In this document: positions 33,801-42,922 of the stretch, piece after piece
Position numbering within the stretch: position 1 is the first letter of the stretch
Layout: every line of letters begins with the position of its first letter
Assembly (NCBI GenBank): GCA_002337605.1
Contig: DDGL01000008.1
Span: 1-64,000, forward strand
Source of the DNA: Flavobacteriaceae bacterium UBA1903
Lineage (GTDB): Bacteria; Bacteroidota; Bacteroidia; Flavobacteriales; Flavobacteriaceae
Direction: 5' to 3'
Length of the DNA: 64,000 nt
The notes under the pieces: generated by a model
Databases searched by the model: none
The model's input: only the letters and a program-made list of their open reading frames with translations
What the model was told of the DNA's origin: nothing
Made by a program: the position numbers and the translations under genes

Positions 33801-36800
33801 TTTTAACTCCTGAAGCAATTGTAACGGAAGTCGCAAGCGGTTTTCTATAGGCCAAACCTGTTCCGGAGAAGAGGCACCAAAAGAGGTAGGATTCAACGGA
33901 ATTTGAATTTCGTAGAAGTTCTGTGTTAAATCGTTTCCTAAACGGATAAAAGCTGTCATATCACCATCTGAGAGTGGCGACTGATTTTCCAGCGATTCTG
34001 CGTGAATAAACATCTCCAGGTTTTCATATTGACGCATATCCACATTAAAATTCTTGTACACACCACGACCGTCGTTGTTTTCTAAACCACAAACCCGCAA
34101 CGCTAAGGATTGTTCGTTTTGACGAATTAGGTTATTGTTATTGTTTAACTCTTCCCGGATAACCCCTGGAGGTAATACATAAGGAATTGGTGATCTTTGG
34201 TCATTCTCTTCAATGTTTACTGCTTCATTTTCAAAAATGGTATCGTCCAGCTCTGGATCTTCATTTGTAATGTCTAATGTTTCAGTAAATCTTCTGTAAT
34301 CACCTCTTACCAGTTCTAATGTCCCTAAACGAAGTACTGTATTTTGCGTAAACTGAGACATATACATACGCATAAAACGAATAGATCTAAAATCTGAAAT
34401 CCCATTTACTGCTTCATCTGGCTGGCTAATTGGCACTTTAAATTGTACCCAGCGAACCGGGATTGTATTGTTATCTTGTGTCGTTATATCAATCTCACGA
34501 ACATCTGTAATGAAATCCTGCTCTCCTCCATTAAGACTGGTGTTATTTTCTACACTCATCCCGCGATAAATTGGCACTCTGTACTCATAGTAGCTATCTA
34601 CCGTGTTCATGGTATTATCACGGTTAATATCTTCTACGTCTGGTTGCGCAGTGCTCCCTCGGTTTGTATCAGTTACTTGTTCTGGCGAGTTTCCTTCTGT
34701 ACCGTTATACTGTAAATATCGATTCAGGATATCTCCCTGGGCTTGTAAGAAATACTGATAGTTATCCCCTGCAGGATCTGCCAGTCCTGCAAAAGTAGGG
34801 AACATAGCTCCTTCTGTGACATCAGCAATTCCATCCAGTCCAATATCTTGATTTGTTCTTTCCTGTCCCTGCGTATTGAAGGTATATACTAACGATTGAT
34901 TTGTAGGTACTTTACCCCAGGCGGTTGGTGTGGTATTTAAGGTTCCCCCATCTTCTGGAAGTCCATTTTCATATTGCTTCCTACCATCTTTCAAAATATC
35001 TTCGGAGATGTTACCTAAGTTAAAGGTTAAAAACCCGTCATCATTAATAGTGTCATCGTGTACGTAAGGGTCCATAACCCAGAACTGGATAAACTCTACA
35101 TTAGAACGCTCAAAATCTGTAGTAGTAAGCTGTCTTGTAATACCCGCCCATCTTGTTTCAGGGTTAGGTAATGTATTTCCTCCTGCCGCTTCCGGGTTAA
35201 AGTTATATTGACCACGCTGACCAGGATAGTATGCCATATCCAAAGAGAATATAGCTTGTGTTTGCCCTTGAATTAAATCTTGATTCGGGAAAATTTCATC
35301 TCTGAAAATACGACGTGTAAACGGGGAAGAAAGGTCTTCGTCATTAATTCCCTCCGGGCGTTGGCTGCTATAGAAAACAGGGTCAATAGTATACCATGCT
35401 AATTTTGCACGGTTGTAGTTATACTGTAAATTTCCATTCGCAAATTCACCTCCAAAACCTACAGGGGTACTTCCTAAGAACCACGTAAGTGGTGAGCTTA
35501 TATCAATCCCTGTTTGAGAAGCTTCAAAATCGTCTACATAAGAAGTTGCCTTCCCGTCAAAGTCTGAAACCTTAGGCGCTCCAGGCAAGAGGTATGCAAA
35601 TTCACCTCGTAGTGATATGTTGGAAGCAACATCAGTATCTATATTAGGTAAATTATTCACCAAGCGGGTTAGGAAGGGAACTTCAGTAGAGTAATTTGCA
35701 TTTAGGCCAAAAATACTATTGTTAATTGGCTCTGCATTAAAAGATGACTTTTGCGTTAAGGGCCTTTCGTTTAAGTTCAAATAGGTGGCGCCAATCTGAA
35801 ATTTATCATTAAACCTATGTTCTACGTTTAATCCCGTAAAGCGTTTTGTCTGTTGCCCAAAAAGTGTGTTATTCTCTGTGGTAATATTAATAGGAGTATT
35901 GGAGTTTTGAAGCGCTGGATCAATAATTTGAACACGTCCTAATTGGTAATTTACGGTATAATCCACTCCTTCAACCAACGTTCTTCCACCTGCCGTTACC
36001 GTTACTGAGCCTTGTGGAATATTAAACGCACCAATTGGAATTCCATCTGCACCCGTAGACTTATAGCTACCCTTTAACTGAAATTTATTTTTATCACTAT
36101 CCTCTTGTTCTGCTTGTGTTTTGGTAGTGTTATAAAGGGATCGGAAAACGTATTGGTTCTGGTTGGCGTTATAGGTAAGCTCATTGTTATAGTCCCCAGG
36201 TCCCTGGTTATCATTATCCAGCTTATCAAAGAGGTATTCTCCAAACGGTTCAACACTTGTAAAGATAATTTGTCCGTTTTGAGTATCTACCGTGATCCCC
36301 GGAAGGAAATCGAAGAAACCATCCCCTCCTTGTTGCGGATCCCCATTAAAATTTAACCTGTCCAGATTGAAAACGCGCAATAAGACATTGTCTTCAACAT
36401 CTTCCGGAAGTGGCGTAGCTGGAAATTCGGATGTTCCCGGCGCCGCGGTAATATAGTTCAGCGGAGAAGGATCAGTATACAAAATGTTTAACCTGAAATC
36501 TTCCTGCTCCAGCTGAAAAGCACCTAAAGGGTAGATATTTTTCATCATTAAGTCCCAAATTGGCTCATCTACATTTGTAATATTACTCTTAAGAAGTTTT
36601 ACTACTAAGTTTTGTGGCAAACCTTGTGGGTCCTCATTTGGATCTGGATCTGGATTTGGGTTGTTCGGGTCTCCCCCTGTAGGAGTTATAGCCCCCGTTG
36701 CATTCACACCATCGTTAGAAAACTCTCCAACCTGAAATACACGGCCGTTTACTGTAAACTGAAAAGCGACAGCTAATACTTCATCGTTGCTCAAACGTTG

Positions 36801-38144
36801 GTTTAACGATATATACCCTAACTGGTTGTTTAACCTGTATTCGTTAGGATTCAACCTTCTTGCGTTTTCAAGGGTTACATAGTCCACACCATCACTTACG
36901 CGCACACCACCAAATCCCTGTCCAACAGTTGCCACATCTCGGATGGCATCGTTTAAAATACTAGGCACTGAAGGATCGTCAATTCCAAAGGGGTTAAAAT
37001 CGTTATTACCATTATCCGGAAAAGAGTTTCTTGGTCTGTTTATAAAACCACCAGGAACAAAAGGCAACCCAACATTTGTTGGATCTGCCTCTCCAAGATC
37101 TTGCAAGGCAACAATGTTTCTAACATTCTGGGTATTTGCCGCACGATTGGTAATCCAAACTTCAGATCTTGTAATCTGTACATTCGAATTTATAAATGGG
37201 TACTGTCTTAAAATCCTATCGTAATTATCTCTAAAGTAATGTGACAGGAAAAAGTGACGATTTTCGTCGTAATCCAGTGCAAACAACTCAAAATCTGTGA
37301 TGGTTGCGCCACCTTCTGCTACCACACTTCTGGTTTCAGACTTTTGTTCAGAAAACACCCCTGTAATGGTTGTTTTTCCAAACTGTAACTGTGCTTTCAC
37401 CCCAAATAAACTCTGGGCTCCCTGAATTAACGTACTGTTAAGTGGCATACTTACGTTACCCACTTCAATTTTGCGAATAATGTCGTCTTCCGTTGGCGTG
37501 TATTCCAGTTTTATCTGGTTCTGAAAATCGAAGGTAGATTGTGTATCGTAATTGGCGGTAATCTGAAGACGTTCTCCAACTTTACCCAACAAACTTAAGC
37601 TGATACGCTGGTCAAAATCGAAAGAAAGATTGCTTCGGTTTCTTGGTGAAAAGGCTGGGTTATCCTGTTTGGTATACAAAAGTCCAATATCCATCTCTAC
37701 CGTTCCCTGCGGAATCACCTCAATAGTATTCCCTCCAAATACACTTTCAAAAAAGTTAGAGTTTACGTAGAAGGTAGGCAGTAAGTTTTTCTGAAGTTCT
37801 TCAGACCCTTCTTTTCTTCCGTCAACAGCATCAATTTTATCTTTGAAATACTGCTTCATTTGCTCTTCCAGAATTAGATCCTGATACTCTTCTGGAGTAA
37901 GAATAAGCGGGTATGAAATATTGAAATTTCCTAGGGTTTGTGTGTACACATATCTTTCAGTAACCGGATCGTACGTGTATAAATCTTGAATGCTCGGTGG
38001 GTTTGGAAGATCCATTCTCCCCATTTCCGAACCTGTTGCGGTGGAATCCTGAGCCGTTGCTGTGTGAGTCCCTCCTAGTAAAACTCCTAAAACCAAGAAA
38101 AGTCCAAAAAGAACTTTTGTATAATCGTAATTTTTTGCGCCCAA
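30813..38144 (-). CDS. sprA: Type 9 secretion translocon / gliding motility protein SprA
   Basis: A 2443-residue outer-membrane protein: the giant barrel through which T9SS substrates leave the cell (Sov in Porphyromonas). Features: signal sequence ending TATAQ, the SprA start (YDPVTERYVYTQTLGNFNISYPL), many repeated motifs such as VEGVDYTVNYQLGRVQI and FNELRLSELKNEGGWA, and a C-terminal run of strands ending in LRYNFGN. Length fits known SprA (about 2400). An unusual Gly/Ser/Ala-rich insert covers about residues 1915-1998. No ATG is available at the start: the frame has a TAG, then ACT, then TTG at 38144, three bases after the ruvA stop. I take that TTG as start. Confidence 0.95.
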   Translation of the reverse strand: MGAKNYDYTKVLFGLFLVLGVLLGGTHTATAQDSTATGSEMGRMDLPNPPSIQDLYTYDPVTERYVYTQTLGNFNISYPLILTPEEYQDLILEEQMKQYFKDKIDAVDGRKEGSEELQKNLLPTFYVNSNFFESVFGGNTIEVIPQGTVEMDIGLLYTKQDNPAFSPRNRSNLSFDFDQRISLSLLGKVGERLQITANYDTQSTFDFQNQIKLEYTPTEDDIIRKIEVGNVSMPLNSTLIQGAQSLFGVKAQLQFGKTTITGVFSEQKSETRSVVAEGGATITDFELFALDYDENRHFFLSHYFRDNYDRILRQYPFINSNVQITRSEVWITNRAANTQNVRNIVALQDLGEADPTNVGLPFVPGGFINRPRNSFPDNGNNDFNPFGIDDPSVPSILNDAIRDVATVGQGFGGVRVSDGVDYVTLENARRLNPNEYRLNNQLGYISLNQRLSNDEVLAVAFQFTVNGRVFQVGEFSNDGVNATGAITPTGGDPNNPNPDPDPNEDPQGLPQNLVVKLLKSNITNVDEPIWDLMMKNIYPLGAFQLEQEDFRLNILYTDPSPLNYITAAPGTSEFPATPLPEDVEDNVLLRVFNLDRLNFNGDPQQGGDGFFDFLPGITVDTQNGQIIFTSVEPFGEYLFDKLDNDNQGPGDYNNELTYNANQNQYVFRSLYNTTKTQAEQEDSDKNKFQLKGSYKSTGADGIPIGAFNIPQGSVTVTAGGRTLVEGVDYTVNYQLGRVQIIDPALQNSNTPINITTENNTLFGQQTKRFTGLNVEHRFNDKFQIGATYLNLNERPLTQKSSFNAEPINNSIFGLNANYSTEVPFLTRLVNNLPNIDTDVASNISLRGEFAYLLPGAPKVSDFDGKATSYVDDFEASQTGIDISSPLTWFLGSTPVGFGGEFANGNLQYNYNRAKLAWYTIDPVFYSSQRPEGINDEDLSSPFTRRIFRDEIFPNQDLIQGQTQAIFSLDMAYYPGQRGQYNFNPEAAGGNTLPNPETRWAGITRQLTTTDFERSNVEFIQFWVMDPYVHDDTINDDGFLTFNLGNISEDILKDGRKQYENGLPEDGGTLNTTPTAWGKVPTNQSLVYTFNTQGQERTNQDIGLDGIADVTEGAMFPTFAGLADPAGDNYQYFLQAQGDILNRYLQYNGTEGNSPEQVTDTNRGSTAQPDVEDINRDNTMNTVDSYYEYRVPIYRGMSVENNTSLNGGEQDFITDVREIDITTQDNNTIPVRWVQFKVPISQPDEAVNGISDFRSIRFMRMYMSQFTQNTVLRLGTLELVRGDYRRFTETLDITNEDPELDDTIFENEAVNIEENDQRSPIPYVLPPGVIREELNNNNNLIRQNEQSLALRVCGLENNDGRGVYKNFNVDMRQYENLEMFIHAESLENQSPLSDGDMTAFIRLGNDLTQNFYEIQIPLNPTSFGASSPEQVWPIENRLRLPLQLLQELKTRVLGDPNIDPTEVTFIPQSELDASTIGSENELLLGIKGNPSFGNVRIIMLGLKNDSGQEICGEAWFNELRLSELKNEGGWAAVASMDANVADFATVSATGRRSTIGFGSIEQGPNQRSREDLQQYDVVTNLNLGQMLPQNWGIQLPFNYGRSEELITPQYDPEFQDIELDARIDNTESQAEKDQIREQSVDYTKRQSVNFIGVRKDRTGDKKPKPWDVENLTFSATYNQEDHHDFEIEDALEQNVRLGATYNYSFNQKAYEPFKKNDSLFTGKYWQFLKDLNVNYLPTSLAVSSNITRQYNEQKFRELNLIPGNIGLPTLYQRNFLFDWQYTVNYNLTNSLRANFTTSNNRIVTNYIDDEGFADNTIGVWDGFFDIGDPNQHFQSLQVNYDLPFDKFPFLKFIRATYSYTGDFQWQDGSDLFNSIEIPLSDGTVETFNLGNSIQNAQTHRINSSLDMNAFYRYVGLTKIKKSRAANNTGGASGGRGNTKGGSVKGGDSGGKNARGGGEEEQAASKGGNSKGAVGTTAAGGVVSGGAGSSSLGAGAKAANTLIGLATSIKKIQFNYQENQGIFLPGYTPSIGFIGTLKPSAGFTFGSQAEIRDRAARMGWLTLYPEFNEQYTEVESRQLDAQINLEPLEDLKIDINGSRIYSENYAENYIIEDDIYRSLTPNTFGNFNISTLLIKTAFSQSDENSSVAFDDFRSNRLVVARELATEFYGTSSFPVDEETGYPVGFGPNSQEVLLPSFISAYRGTDVASEKKGILRDIPLPNWDVKYTGLMNLAWFKQRFKRFSLQHGYRASYTVNQFQTNLDYDINNPTATDQAGDFKSRIILTNVNLTEQFSPLIRVDFEMKNSVKILAEYRKDRALSLSFANNLLTEIQGNEIILGLGYRVKDLRIATNFGGKKKILKSDLNFKIDVSRRDNKTIIRYLDINNNQTTAGQTIYGLNFLTDYALSKNLTALFYFDYSFSEYAISTAFPQTTIRSGFTLRYNFGN

Positions 38145-38147
38145 AGT

Positions 38148-38729
38148 CTACAAATTTTTTAAAGCTAATTTTATTATCGTTTCTGCACTTGCCCCTGGGT
38201 CTTGCTGTACAATTTTATCACAAACTTTTTCAGCTTGCTTTCTTGCAAAACCTAACGTCTCCAATGCAGATAACGCTTCATTTTTATTAGTATTGCTTGA
38301 TATTTCAGAAATAGTAGACAAGCCGTATACTTTTAGTATTTTATCTTTCAAATCCAGGATAACTCGTTGTGCTGTTTTTGCTCCAATTCCTTTTACAGAT
38401 TGAATAGTTGCAACGCCTTCATTAACAATAGCATCTTTAACCTGATCCGGCGAAAGTGAAGACAGCATTGTTCTGGCCGTGCTTGCACCAACCCCTGAAA
38501 CCGAGATTAATAATTTGAAAATTTCCCGTTCTTCTATTTCCGCAAAACCAAACAAGGTGTGCGAATCTTCTTTAACCAGTAAATACGTGTATAGTTTTAC
38601 ACTTTCAGTTGTAGGGAGTTTCGAAAATGTATGCAATGAAATATGGACTAAATAGCCTATGCCATTACAATCTATGACTACATCGGTTGGATTTTTTTCT
38701 ATAAGCCTTCCCTGTAAATGGGTAATCAT
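38148..38729 (-). CDS. ruvA: Holliday junction branch migration protein RuvA
   Basis: A 193-residue DNA-binding subunit that targets RuvB to Holliday junctions. Domains: OB-fold N terminus (MITHLQGRLIEKNPTDVVIDCNGIGYLVHI), two helix-hairpin-helix motifs (LISVSGVGASTARTMLS and IQSVKGIGAKTAQRVILDLKDK) and the C-terminal RuvB-binding domain (about 145-193). It begins the cluster with sprA and its stop is three bases from the sprA start. An exact -7 box lies upstream. Confidence 0.95.
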   Translation of the reverse strand: MITHLQGRLIEKNPTDVVIDCNGIGYLVHISLHTFSKLPTTESVKLYTYLLVKEDSHTLFGFAEIEEREIFKLLISVSGVGASTARTMLSSLSPDQVKDAIVNEGVATIQSVKGIGAKTAQRVILDLKDKILKVYGLSTISEISSNTNKNEALSALETLGFARKQAEKVCDKIVQQDPGASAETIIKLALKNL

Positions 38730-38753
38730 AATGTTAACGTAAGGTTAAAGCGC

Positions 38754-38761
38754 CAAATATA
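38754..38761 (-). promoter_or_regulatory. -7 box of the ruvA-sprA operon
   Basis: TATATTTG on the minus strand, an exact TAnnTTTG, 24 bases before the ruvA ATG. The -33 box is poor. This would be the promoter for the T9SS translocon gene sprA as well. Confidence 0.45.
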
Positions 38762-38811
38762 GCATAATTATTTGCATTGGCACAGCCCATATTTGCTAAA
38801 ATAAATGGCAT

Positions 38812-41109
38812 TTAGTCTGAAGTTTCCATCCCTTTAGCTCTTTTCTCTTTTTGTTGCGCATCTACCACTGCTACAGCAGCCATATGCACAATCTCTTCCA
38901 CACTTGCCCCCAGCTGAAGGATGTGTACGGGTTTTTTCATACCAAGCATAATTGGGCCAATAGACTCAACATTATTTAACTCTTTCAACAGTTTATAATT
39001 ACTGTTTGCTGAATCTAAATTAGGAAAGATAAGGGCATTCACTTTTTTACCAGCCAACTTTGAAAACGGGAACTTTTTCTGAAGCATTTGAGAGTTTAGT
39101 GCAAAATCTGTTTGCAGTTCACCATCTACAAGCATATCAGGATTACTGCGATGCAAATATGCAACAGCCTCACGCACCTTGACGGCATGCGGGTCTTTGG
39201 AAGAACCAAAGTTGGCGTAGCTAATCATTGCAATTACAGGGGTTAATCCAAACATTTTCATAGTATGGTTGGTCATTTGGGCAATCTTGGCCAGCTCCTT
39301 GGCAGTAGGATCTATATTGATAGAAGTGTCTGAAATAAACATAGGCCCGCGCTTGGTCAACATCAAGTTGGTGGTCGCTACTTTATCCACGCCCTCAAAC
39401 CTTCCTACGGTTTCCAGCACTGGACGCACCACAGTTGGATAGGCACGGGAGTACCCGGAAATCATACAATCCACATCGCCCTCATTCAGCATCATGGCTG
39501 CAAAATAATTCCTTTCACGCATTAAGCCTTGTGCATCATACAACGTTATTCCGCTGCGACGACGGTTCTTCCAGTGCATTTCGGCATAGTAATTTCGTTT
39601 ATCGGCCTGCTCGTCACTTTTTGGGTCTATTATCTCCACTTCGGCATCAAACTCTAGTTGCTCCATGAGCTCCAGAATTATTTCTTTTCTCCCTAAAAGA
39701 ACAGGAATACCAATACCTTCATCGTTTACTATTTGCGCAGCTTTTAAAACATCCAGCTGGTCCGCTTCAGCAAAAACAATACGTTTGGGGTCTAGTTTTG
39801 CACGATTTAACAACAAACGAATAATTTTATTATCACTCCCCAGACGGTCGTATAATTCGTCCTGGTATTTTTCCCAGTCTGTAATAGGTTCTGTAGCCAC
39901 ACCACTTTCCATCGCTGCCTTTGCAACTGCAGGAGGCACGGTAGCAATCAATCTAGGGTCAAAGGGTTTAGGGATTATGTAGTCCCGTCCAAAATTGAGT
40001 TTGGTTTCTCCGTATGCAATGTTCACTTGTTCTGGCACGGGTTCTTTTGCAAGGGATGCCAATGCTTCTACTGCTGCCATTTTCATCTCCTCGTTTATTT
40101 TGGAAGCCCGAACGTCCAGGGCGCCTCTAAAGATAAAAGGGAAGCCAAGAACATTATTTACCTGGTTAGGGTGATCGCTACGTCCCGTTGCCATGATAAT
40201 ATCTTCCCGTGTGGCAATTGCCAGGTCATACTCAATTTCCGGGTCTGGATTGGCCATGGCAAAGACAATAGGATTGCTTGCCATACTTTTTAACATATCC
40301 GGGGTCACGATATTGGCAATGGAAAGCCCCACAAAAATATCAGCATCTACAAGTGCTTCGTCCAAGGTGTCTATTTTCCGGTGTGTGGCAAACTCTGCTT
40401 TTTCTTCGGAAAGAGAATCCCGGTCATCCCGAATAACTCCTTTACTGTCCAGCATCACAATATTTGCAGCTGTTGCCCCAAAAGCTTTGTACAACCTGGT
40501 ACATGAAACTGCCGCAGCTCCAGCACCGCTAATCACAATTCTAACTTCTGAAATATCCTTATCGGCCAACTCTAATGCATTCAACAAAGCAGCTGCCGAA
40601 ATGATAGCGGTACCATGCTGGTCGTCATGCATCACAGGAATATCCAGTTCTGCTTTTAACCTTCGTTCAATTTCAAAAGCTTCTGGTGCTTTAATATCTT
40701 CCAGATTAATACCGCCAAAAGTAGGTGCGATATTTTTTACGGTTTCTATAAAGGTGTCTATATCTTCGGTGTTTACCTCAATATCGAACACATCAATATC
40801 TGCAAATATTTTAAAGAGCAAACCCTTTCCTTCCATCACAGGTTTGGAGGCTTCCGGACCAATATTTCCTAGTCCTAGTACCGCAGTTCCATTAGAGATT
40901 ACAGCGACAAGATTTCCTTTATTGGTGTATTTGTAAACGTTATTTACTTCCTTTTCAATCTCCAGACATGGCTCTGCCACCCCTGGCGAATAGGCCAATG
41001 AAAGATCTCTTTGTGAAGCATATTTTTTGGTGGGCACCACCTGGATTTTCCCCGGGCGTGGCTTGGCGTGGTACAACAAGGCTTCTCTACGTCTACTTTG
41101 TTTGCTCAT
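38812..41109 (-). CDS. maeB: NADP-dependent malic enzyme (two-domain MaeB)
   Basis: A 765-residue enzyme that decarboxylates malate to pyruvate with NADP. The N-terminal malic domain (about 1-425) has YSPGVAEPCLEI, the catalytic HDDQHGTAIISAAALLNAL region and the dinucleotide motif ISGAGAAAVSC. The C-terminal domain (about 430-760) is phosphotransacetylase-like (RIVFAEAD, DCMISGYSRAYPTVVRP, GKKVNALIFPNLDSANSNYKLL); in MaeB it binds acetyl-CoA as a regulator. Start chosen at ATG 41109 (MSKQSRRREALLYHAKP); the longer frame begins with a TTG that is part of a -7 box. Confidence 0.95.
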   Translation of the reverse strand: MSKQSRRREALLYHAKPRPGKIQVVPTKKYASQRDLSLAYSPGVAEPCLEIEKEVNNVYKYTNKGNLVAVISNGTAVLGLGNIGPEASKPVMEGKGLLFKIFADIDVFDIEVNTEDIDTFIETVKNIAPTFGGINLEDIKAPEAFEIERRLKAELDIPVMHDDQHGTAIISAAALLNALELADKDISEVRIVISGAGAAAVSCTRLYKAFGATAANIVMLDSKGVIRDDRDSLSEEKAEFATHRKIDTLDEALVDADIFVGLSIANIVTPDMLKSMASNPIVFAMANPDPEIEYDLAIATREDIIMATGRSDHPNQVNNVLGFPFIFRGALDVRASKINEEMKMAAVEALASLAKEPVPEQVNIAYGETKLNFGRDYIIPKPFDPRLIATVPPAVAKAAMESGVATEPITDWEKYQDELYDRLGSDNKIIRLLLNRAKLDPKRIVFAEADQLDVLKAAQIVNDEGIGIPVLLGRKEIILELMEQLEFDAEVEIIDPKSDEQADKRNYYAEMHWKNRRRSGITLYDAQGLMRERNYFAAMMLNEGDVDCMISGYSRAYPTVVRPVLETVGRFEGVDKVATTNLMLTKRGPMFISDTSINIDPTAKELAKIAQMTNHTMKMFGLTPVIAMISYANFGSSKDPHAVKVREAVAYLHRSNPDMLVDGELQTDFALNSQMLQKKFPFSKLAGKKVNALIFPNLDSANSNYKLLKELNNVESIGPIMLGMKKPVHILQLGASVEEIVHMAAVAVVDAQQKEKRAKGMETSD

Positions 41110-41130
41110 AAGTCTAAAGTTGATGAATAA

Positions 41131-41138
41131 CAAAGGTA
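41131..41138 (-). promoter_or_regulatory. -7 box of maeB
   Basis: TACCTTTG on the minus strand, exact consensus, 21 bases before the ATG at 41109. It sits over the TTG at 41133 and so argues against that start. Confidence 0.5.
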
Positions 41139-41189
41139 CGGGAGTTGGTTTGAAATTGAAACCGAAATTGAAGATGAAATTTGAATATA

Positions 41190-42116
41190 TTACTCCTTTT
41201 TCAAAAATTGAATGTTCCGTTTTAACCCCTCAAATTTGGTACGTTTAACAGCACTTTTTCTGAAAATTTCATTGAAGACCTCCTTTGTGATTTCTTCCCA
41301 CTCTTTTTTACTATTAGAAAGCAATTCGGGATGCGGATTAAACAATGGCTCTCTATGAGGTTTGCTAAAACGATTCCAAGGGCAAACATCCTGACATATA
41401 TCGCAGCCAAACATCCAATCGTCCATCTTATTGCTAAAACTATCGGGGATTTGATCTTTCAGTTCTATGGTAGCATAACTAATGCATTTACTGCCATCCA
41501 CCACATACGGTCCTACGATGGCTTGGGTAGGGCATGCGTCAATACAGGCAGTACAGCTACCACAGTGATCGCTCACGGGGGTATCGTAGTCTAACTCCAG
41601 ATCCACAATCAATTCTGCTATAAAGTAAAAGGACCCTACTTTTTGTGTAAGCAAATTACTATGCTTACCTATCCAGCCCAGACCACTTTTAGCTGCCCAG
41701 GCTTTATCCAACACCGGAGCCGAATCTACAAAGGCGCGGCCGTATACATCGCCAATTTCAGTTTGAATGAACTGAAGCAATTCTTTAAGTTTATCTTTTA
41801 TGACGAAGTGATAATCTGTTCCGTAGGCATATTTGGAAATTTTATAGGTGCCTTCACCTTGAGTTTCAGCAGGAAAATAATTCAGTAATAATGAAATTAC
41901 ACTTTTGGAACCTTCTACTAGTTTTGTAGGATCCAGCCGCTTGTCGAAATGATTTTCCATATACCCCATTTCACCATGCATATTCTGGTTGAGCCATTTT
42001 TCCAGCCGTGGGGCTTCTTCTTCGAGAAAACTTGCTTTGCTAACACCACAAGACATGAAGCCCAAGCGTTTTGCTTCGGCTTTAATACATTGTGTATTCT
42101 CCTCTTTAGCCTTCAA
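41190..42116 (-). CDS. queG: Epoxyqueuosine reductase QueG
   Basis: A 308-residue cobalamin and Fe-S enzyme for the last step of queuosine synthesis in tRNA. It has KAEAKRLGFMSCGVSKA at the N terminus, a cobalamin-binding middle and two [4Fe-4S] motifs, CGSCTACIDACPTQAI (about 188-203) and CDICQDVCPWN (about 242-252). The frame has the stop of the methyltransferase gene (TAA), then ACT, then TTG at 42116; only this TTG keeps the conserved N terminus. Cotranscribed with the methyltransferase and the P450. Confidence 0.95.
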   Translation of the reverse strand: MKAKEENTQCIKAEAKRLGFMSCGVSKASFLEEEAPRLEKWLNQNMHGEMGYMENHFDKRLDPTKLVEGSKSVISLLLNYFPAETQGEGTYKISKYAYGTDYHFVIKDKLKELLQFIQTEIGDVYGRAFVDSAPVLDKAWAAKSGLGWIGKHSNLLTQKVGSFYFIAELIVDLELDYDTPVSDHCGSCTACIDACPTQAIVGPYVVDGSKCISYATIELKDQIPDSFSNKMDDWMFGCDICQDVCPWNRFSKPHREPLFNPHPELLSNSKKEWEEITKEVFNEIFRKSAVKRTKFEGLKRNIQFLKKE

Positions 42117-42119
42117 AGT

Positions 42120-42917
42120 TTATTTCCTTATAATCCACTTATCCTGTGGATACCAATCTCCCTGTACCGGCACTTCTATATGCTCCAGAATTTCCACATC
42201 ATTAAACAAGTGTTTCATGAACGATTGTGGTTGAAATGCGGAATATATTCTATGCCCCTCAATAGCCTGTCCACGTACCACTAGTGTTCCTTTTTCGTAT
42301 TCCTCTAATTCAGCTTTGGTAAGTTTTGGCTTGTAGGCATCGCCTTGAGTAGAAAGCAACATAATTCCACCAGGTTTTAAAACCCTGTGTAGTTCTTTAA
42401 ACCAGGCATAATGCATGGCTTCAGAAAGATGTGTGAAAATGGATAAGCCATAAATTACCGTAAAAGAATTGTCTTCGTACGGTAAAGACGCTGTTAATTC
42501 GTTTTTATTAAAGTTTATTTCTGGTAAGTTTTCAGCACACCACGCAATAGATTTTTCATTATAGTCTGTTCCGTAATACGAACAACCCTTTCCAATAACT
42601 TCGGGTAAATGCCTTATAATTCTTCCCGGACCACAACCCCAATCCAAAATTGCTACGTCTTGAAGTGTTACGTACTTTTTAAACAAACTCGTAAAATATT
42701 CGGCATCTTTTTTTCCGTTGTAAAAATAACTATCGTAACTAATGTTGTGCGATTCGTAAATTAAATAATCGGGTGGCAATGCAACTTCAGGGTGCTTTTT
42801 CAAGAAGGCTTCATTCGCTTTTTTATTTTTTGCCTGCTCTACTTTATACCTAAGCTTATCGGCTGGATGCAACAGGTTAAACTTTCGAAGAAGGGATGAA
42901 ATCTTTATTTTATTCAT
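42120..42917 (-). CDS. Class I SAM-dependent methyltransferase
   Basis: A 265-residue methyltransferase of the Methyltransf_11/25 type. Motif I is VAILDWGCGPGRI (about 98-110), followed by YYGTDYNEKSIAWC, and the post-motif region is FTVIYGLSIFTHLSEAMHYAWFKELHRVLKPGGIMLLSTQGD. The N-terminal 60 residues are basic and probably not part of the catalytic fold. The substrate is unknown. It lies five bases after the P450 gene and in the same frame as queG, one stop codon apart; a joint role with the P450 on a small molecule or lipid is possible. Confidence 0.88.
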   Translation of the reverse strand: MNKIKISSLLRKFNLLHPADKLRYKVEQAKNKKANEAFLKKHPEVALPPDYLIYESHNISYDSYFYNGKKDAEYFTSLFKKYVTLQDVAILDWGCGPGRIIRHLPEVIGKGCSYYGTDYNEKSIAWCAENLPEINFNKNELTASLPYEDNSFTVIYGLSIFTHLSEAMHYAWFKELHRVLKPGGIMLLSTQGDAYKPKLTKAELEEYEKGTLVVRGQAIEGHRIYSAFQPQSFMKHLFNDVEILEHIEVPVQGDWYPQDKWIIRK

Positions 42918-42922
42918 AAGGT

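Noticed and set aside
40193..40936. A 247-residue open frame on the plus strand
   Set aside because: Shadow of the malic enzyme gene on the opposite strand, with low-complexity S/A/I composition.
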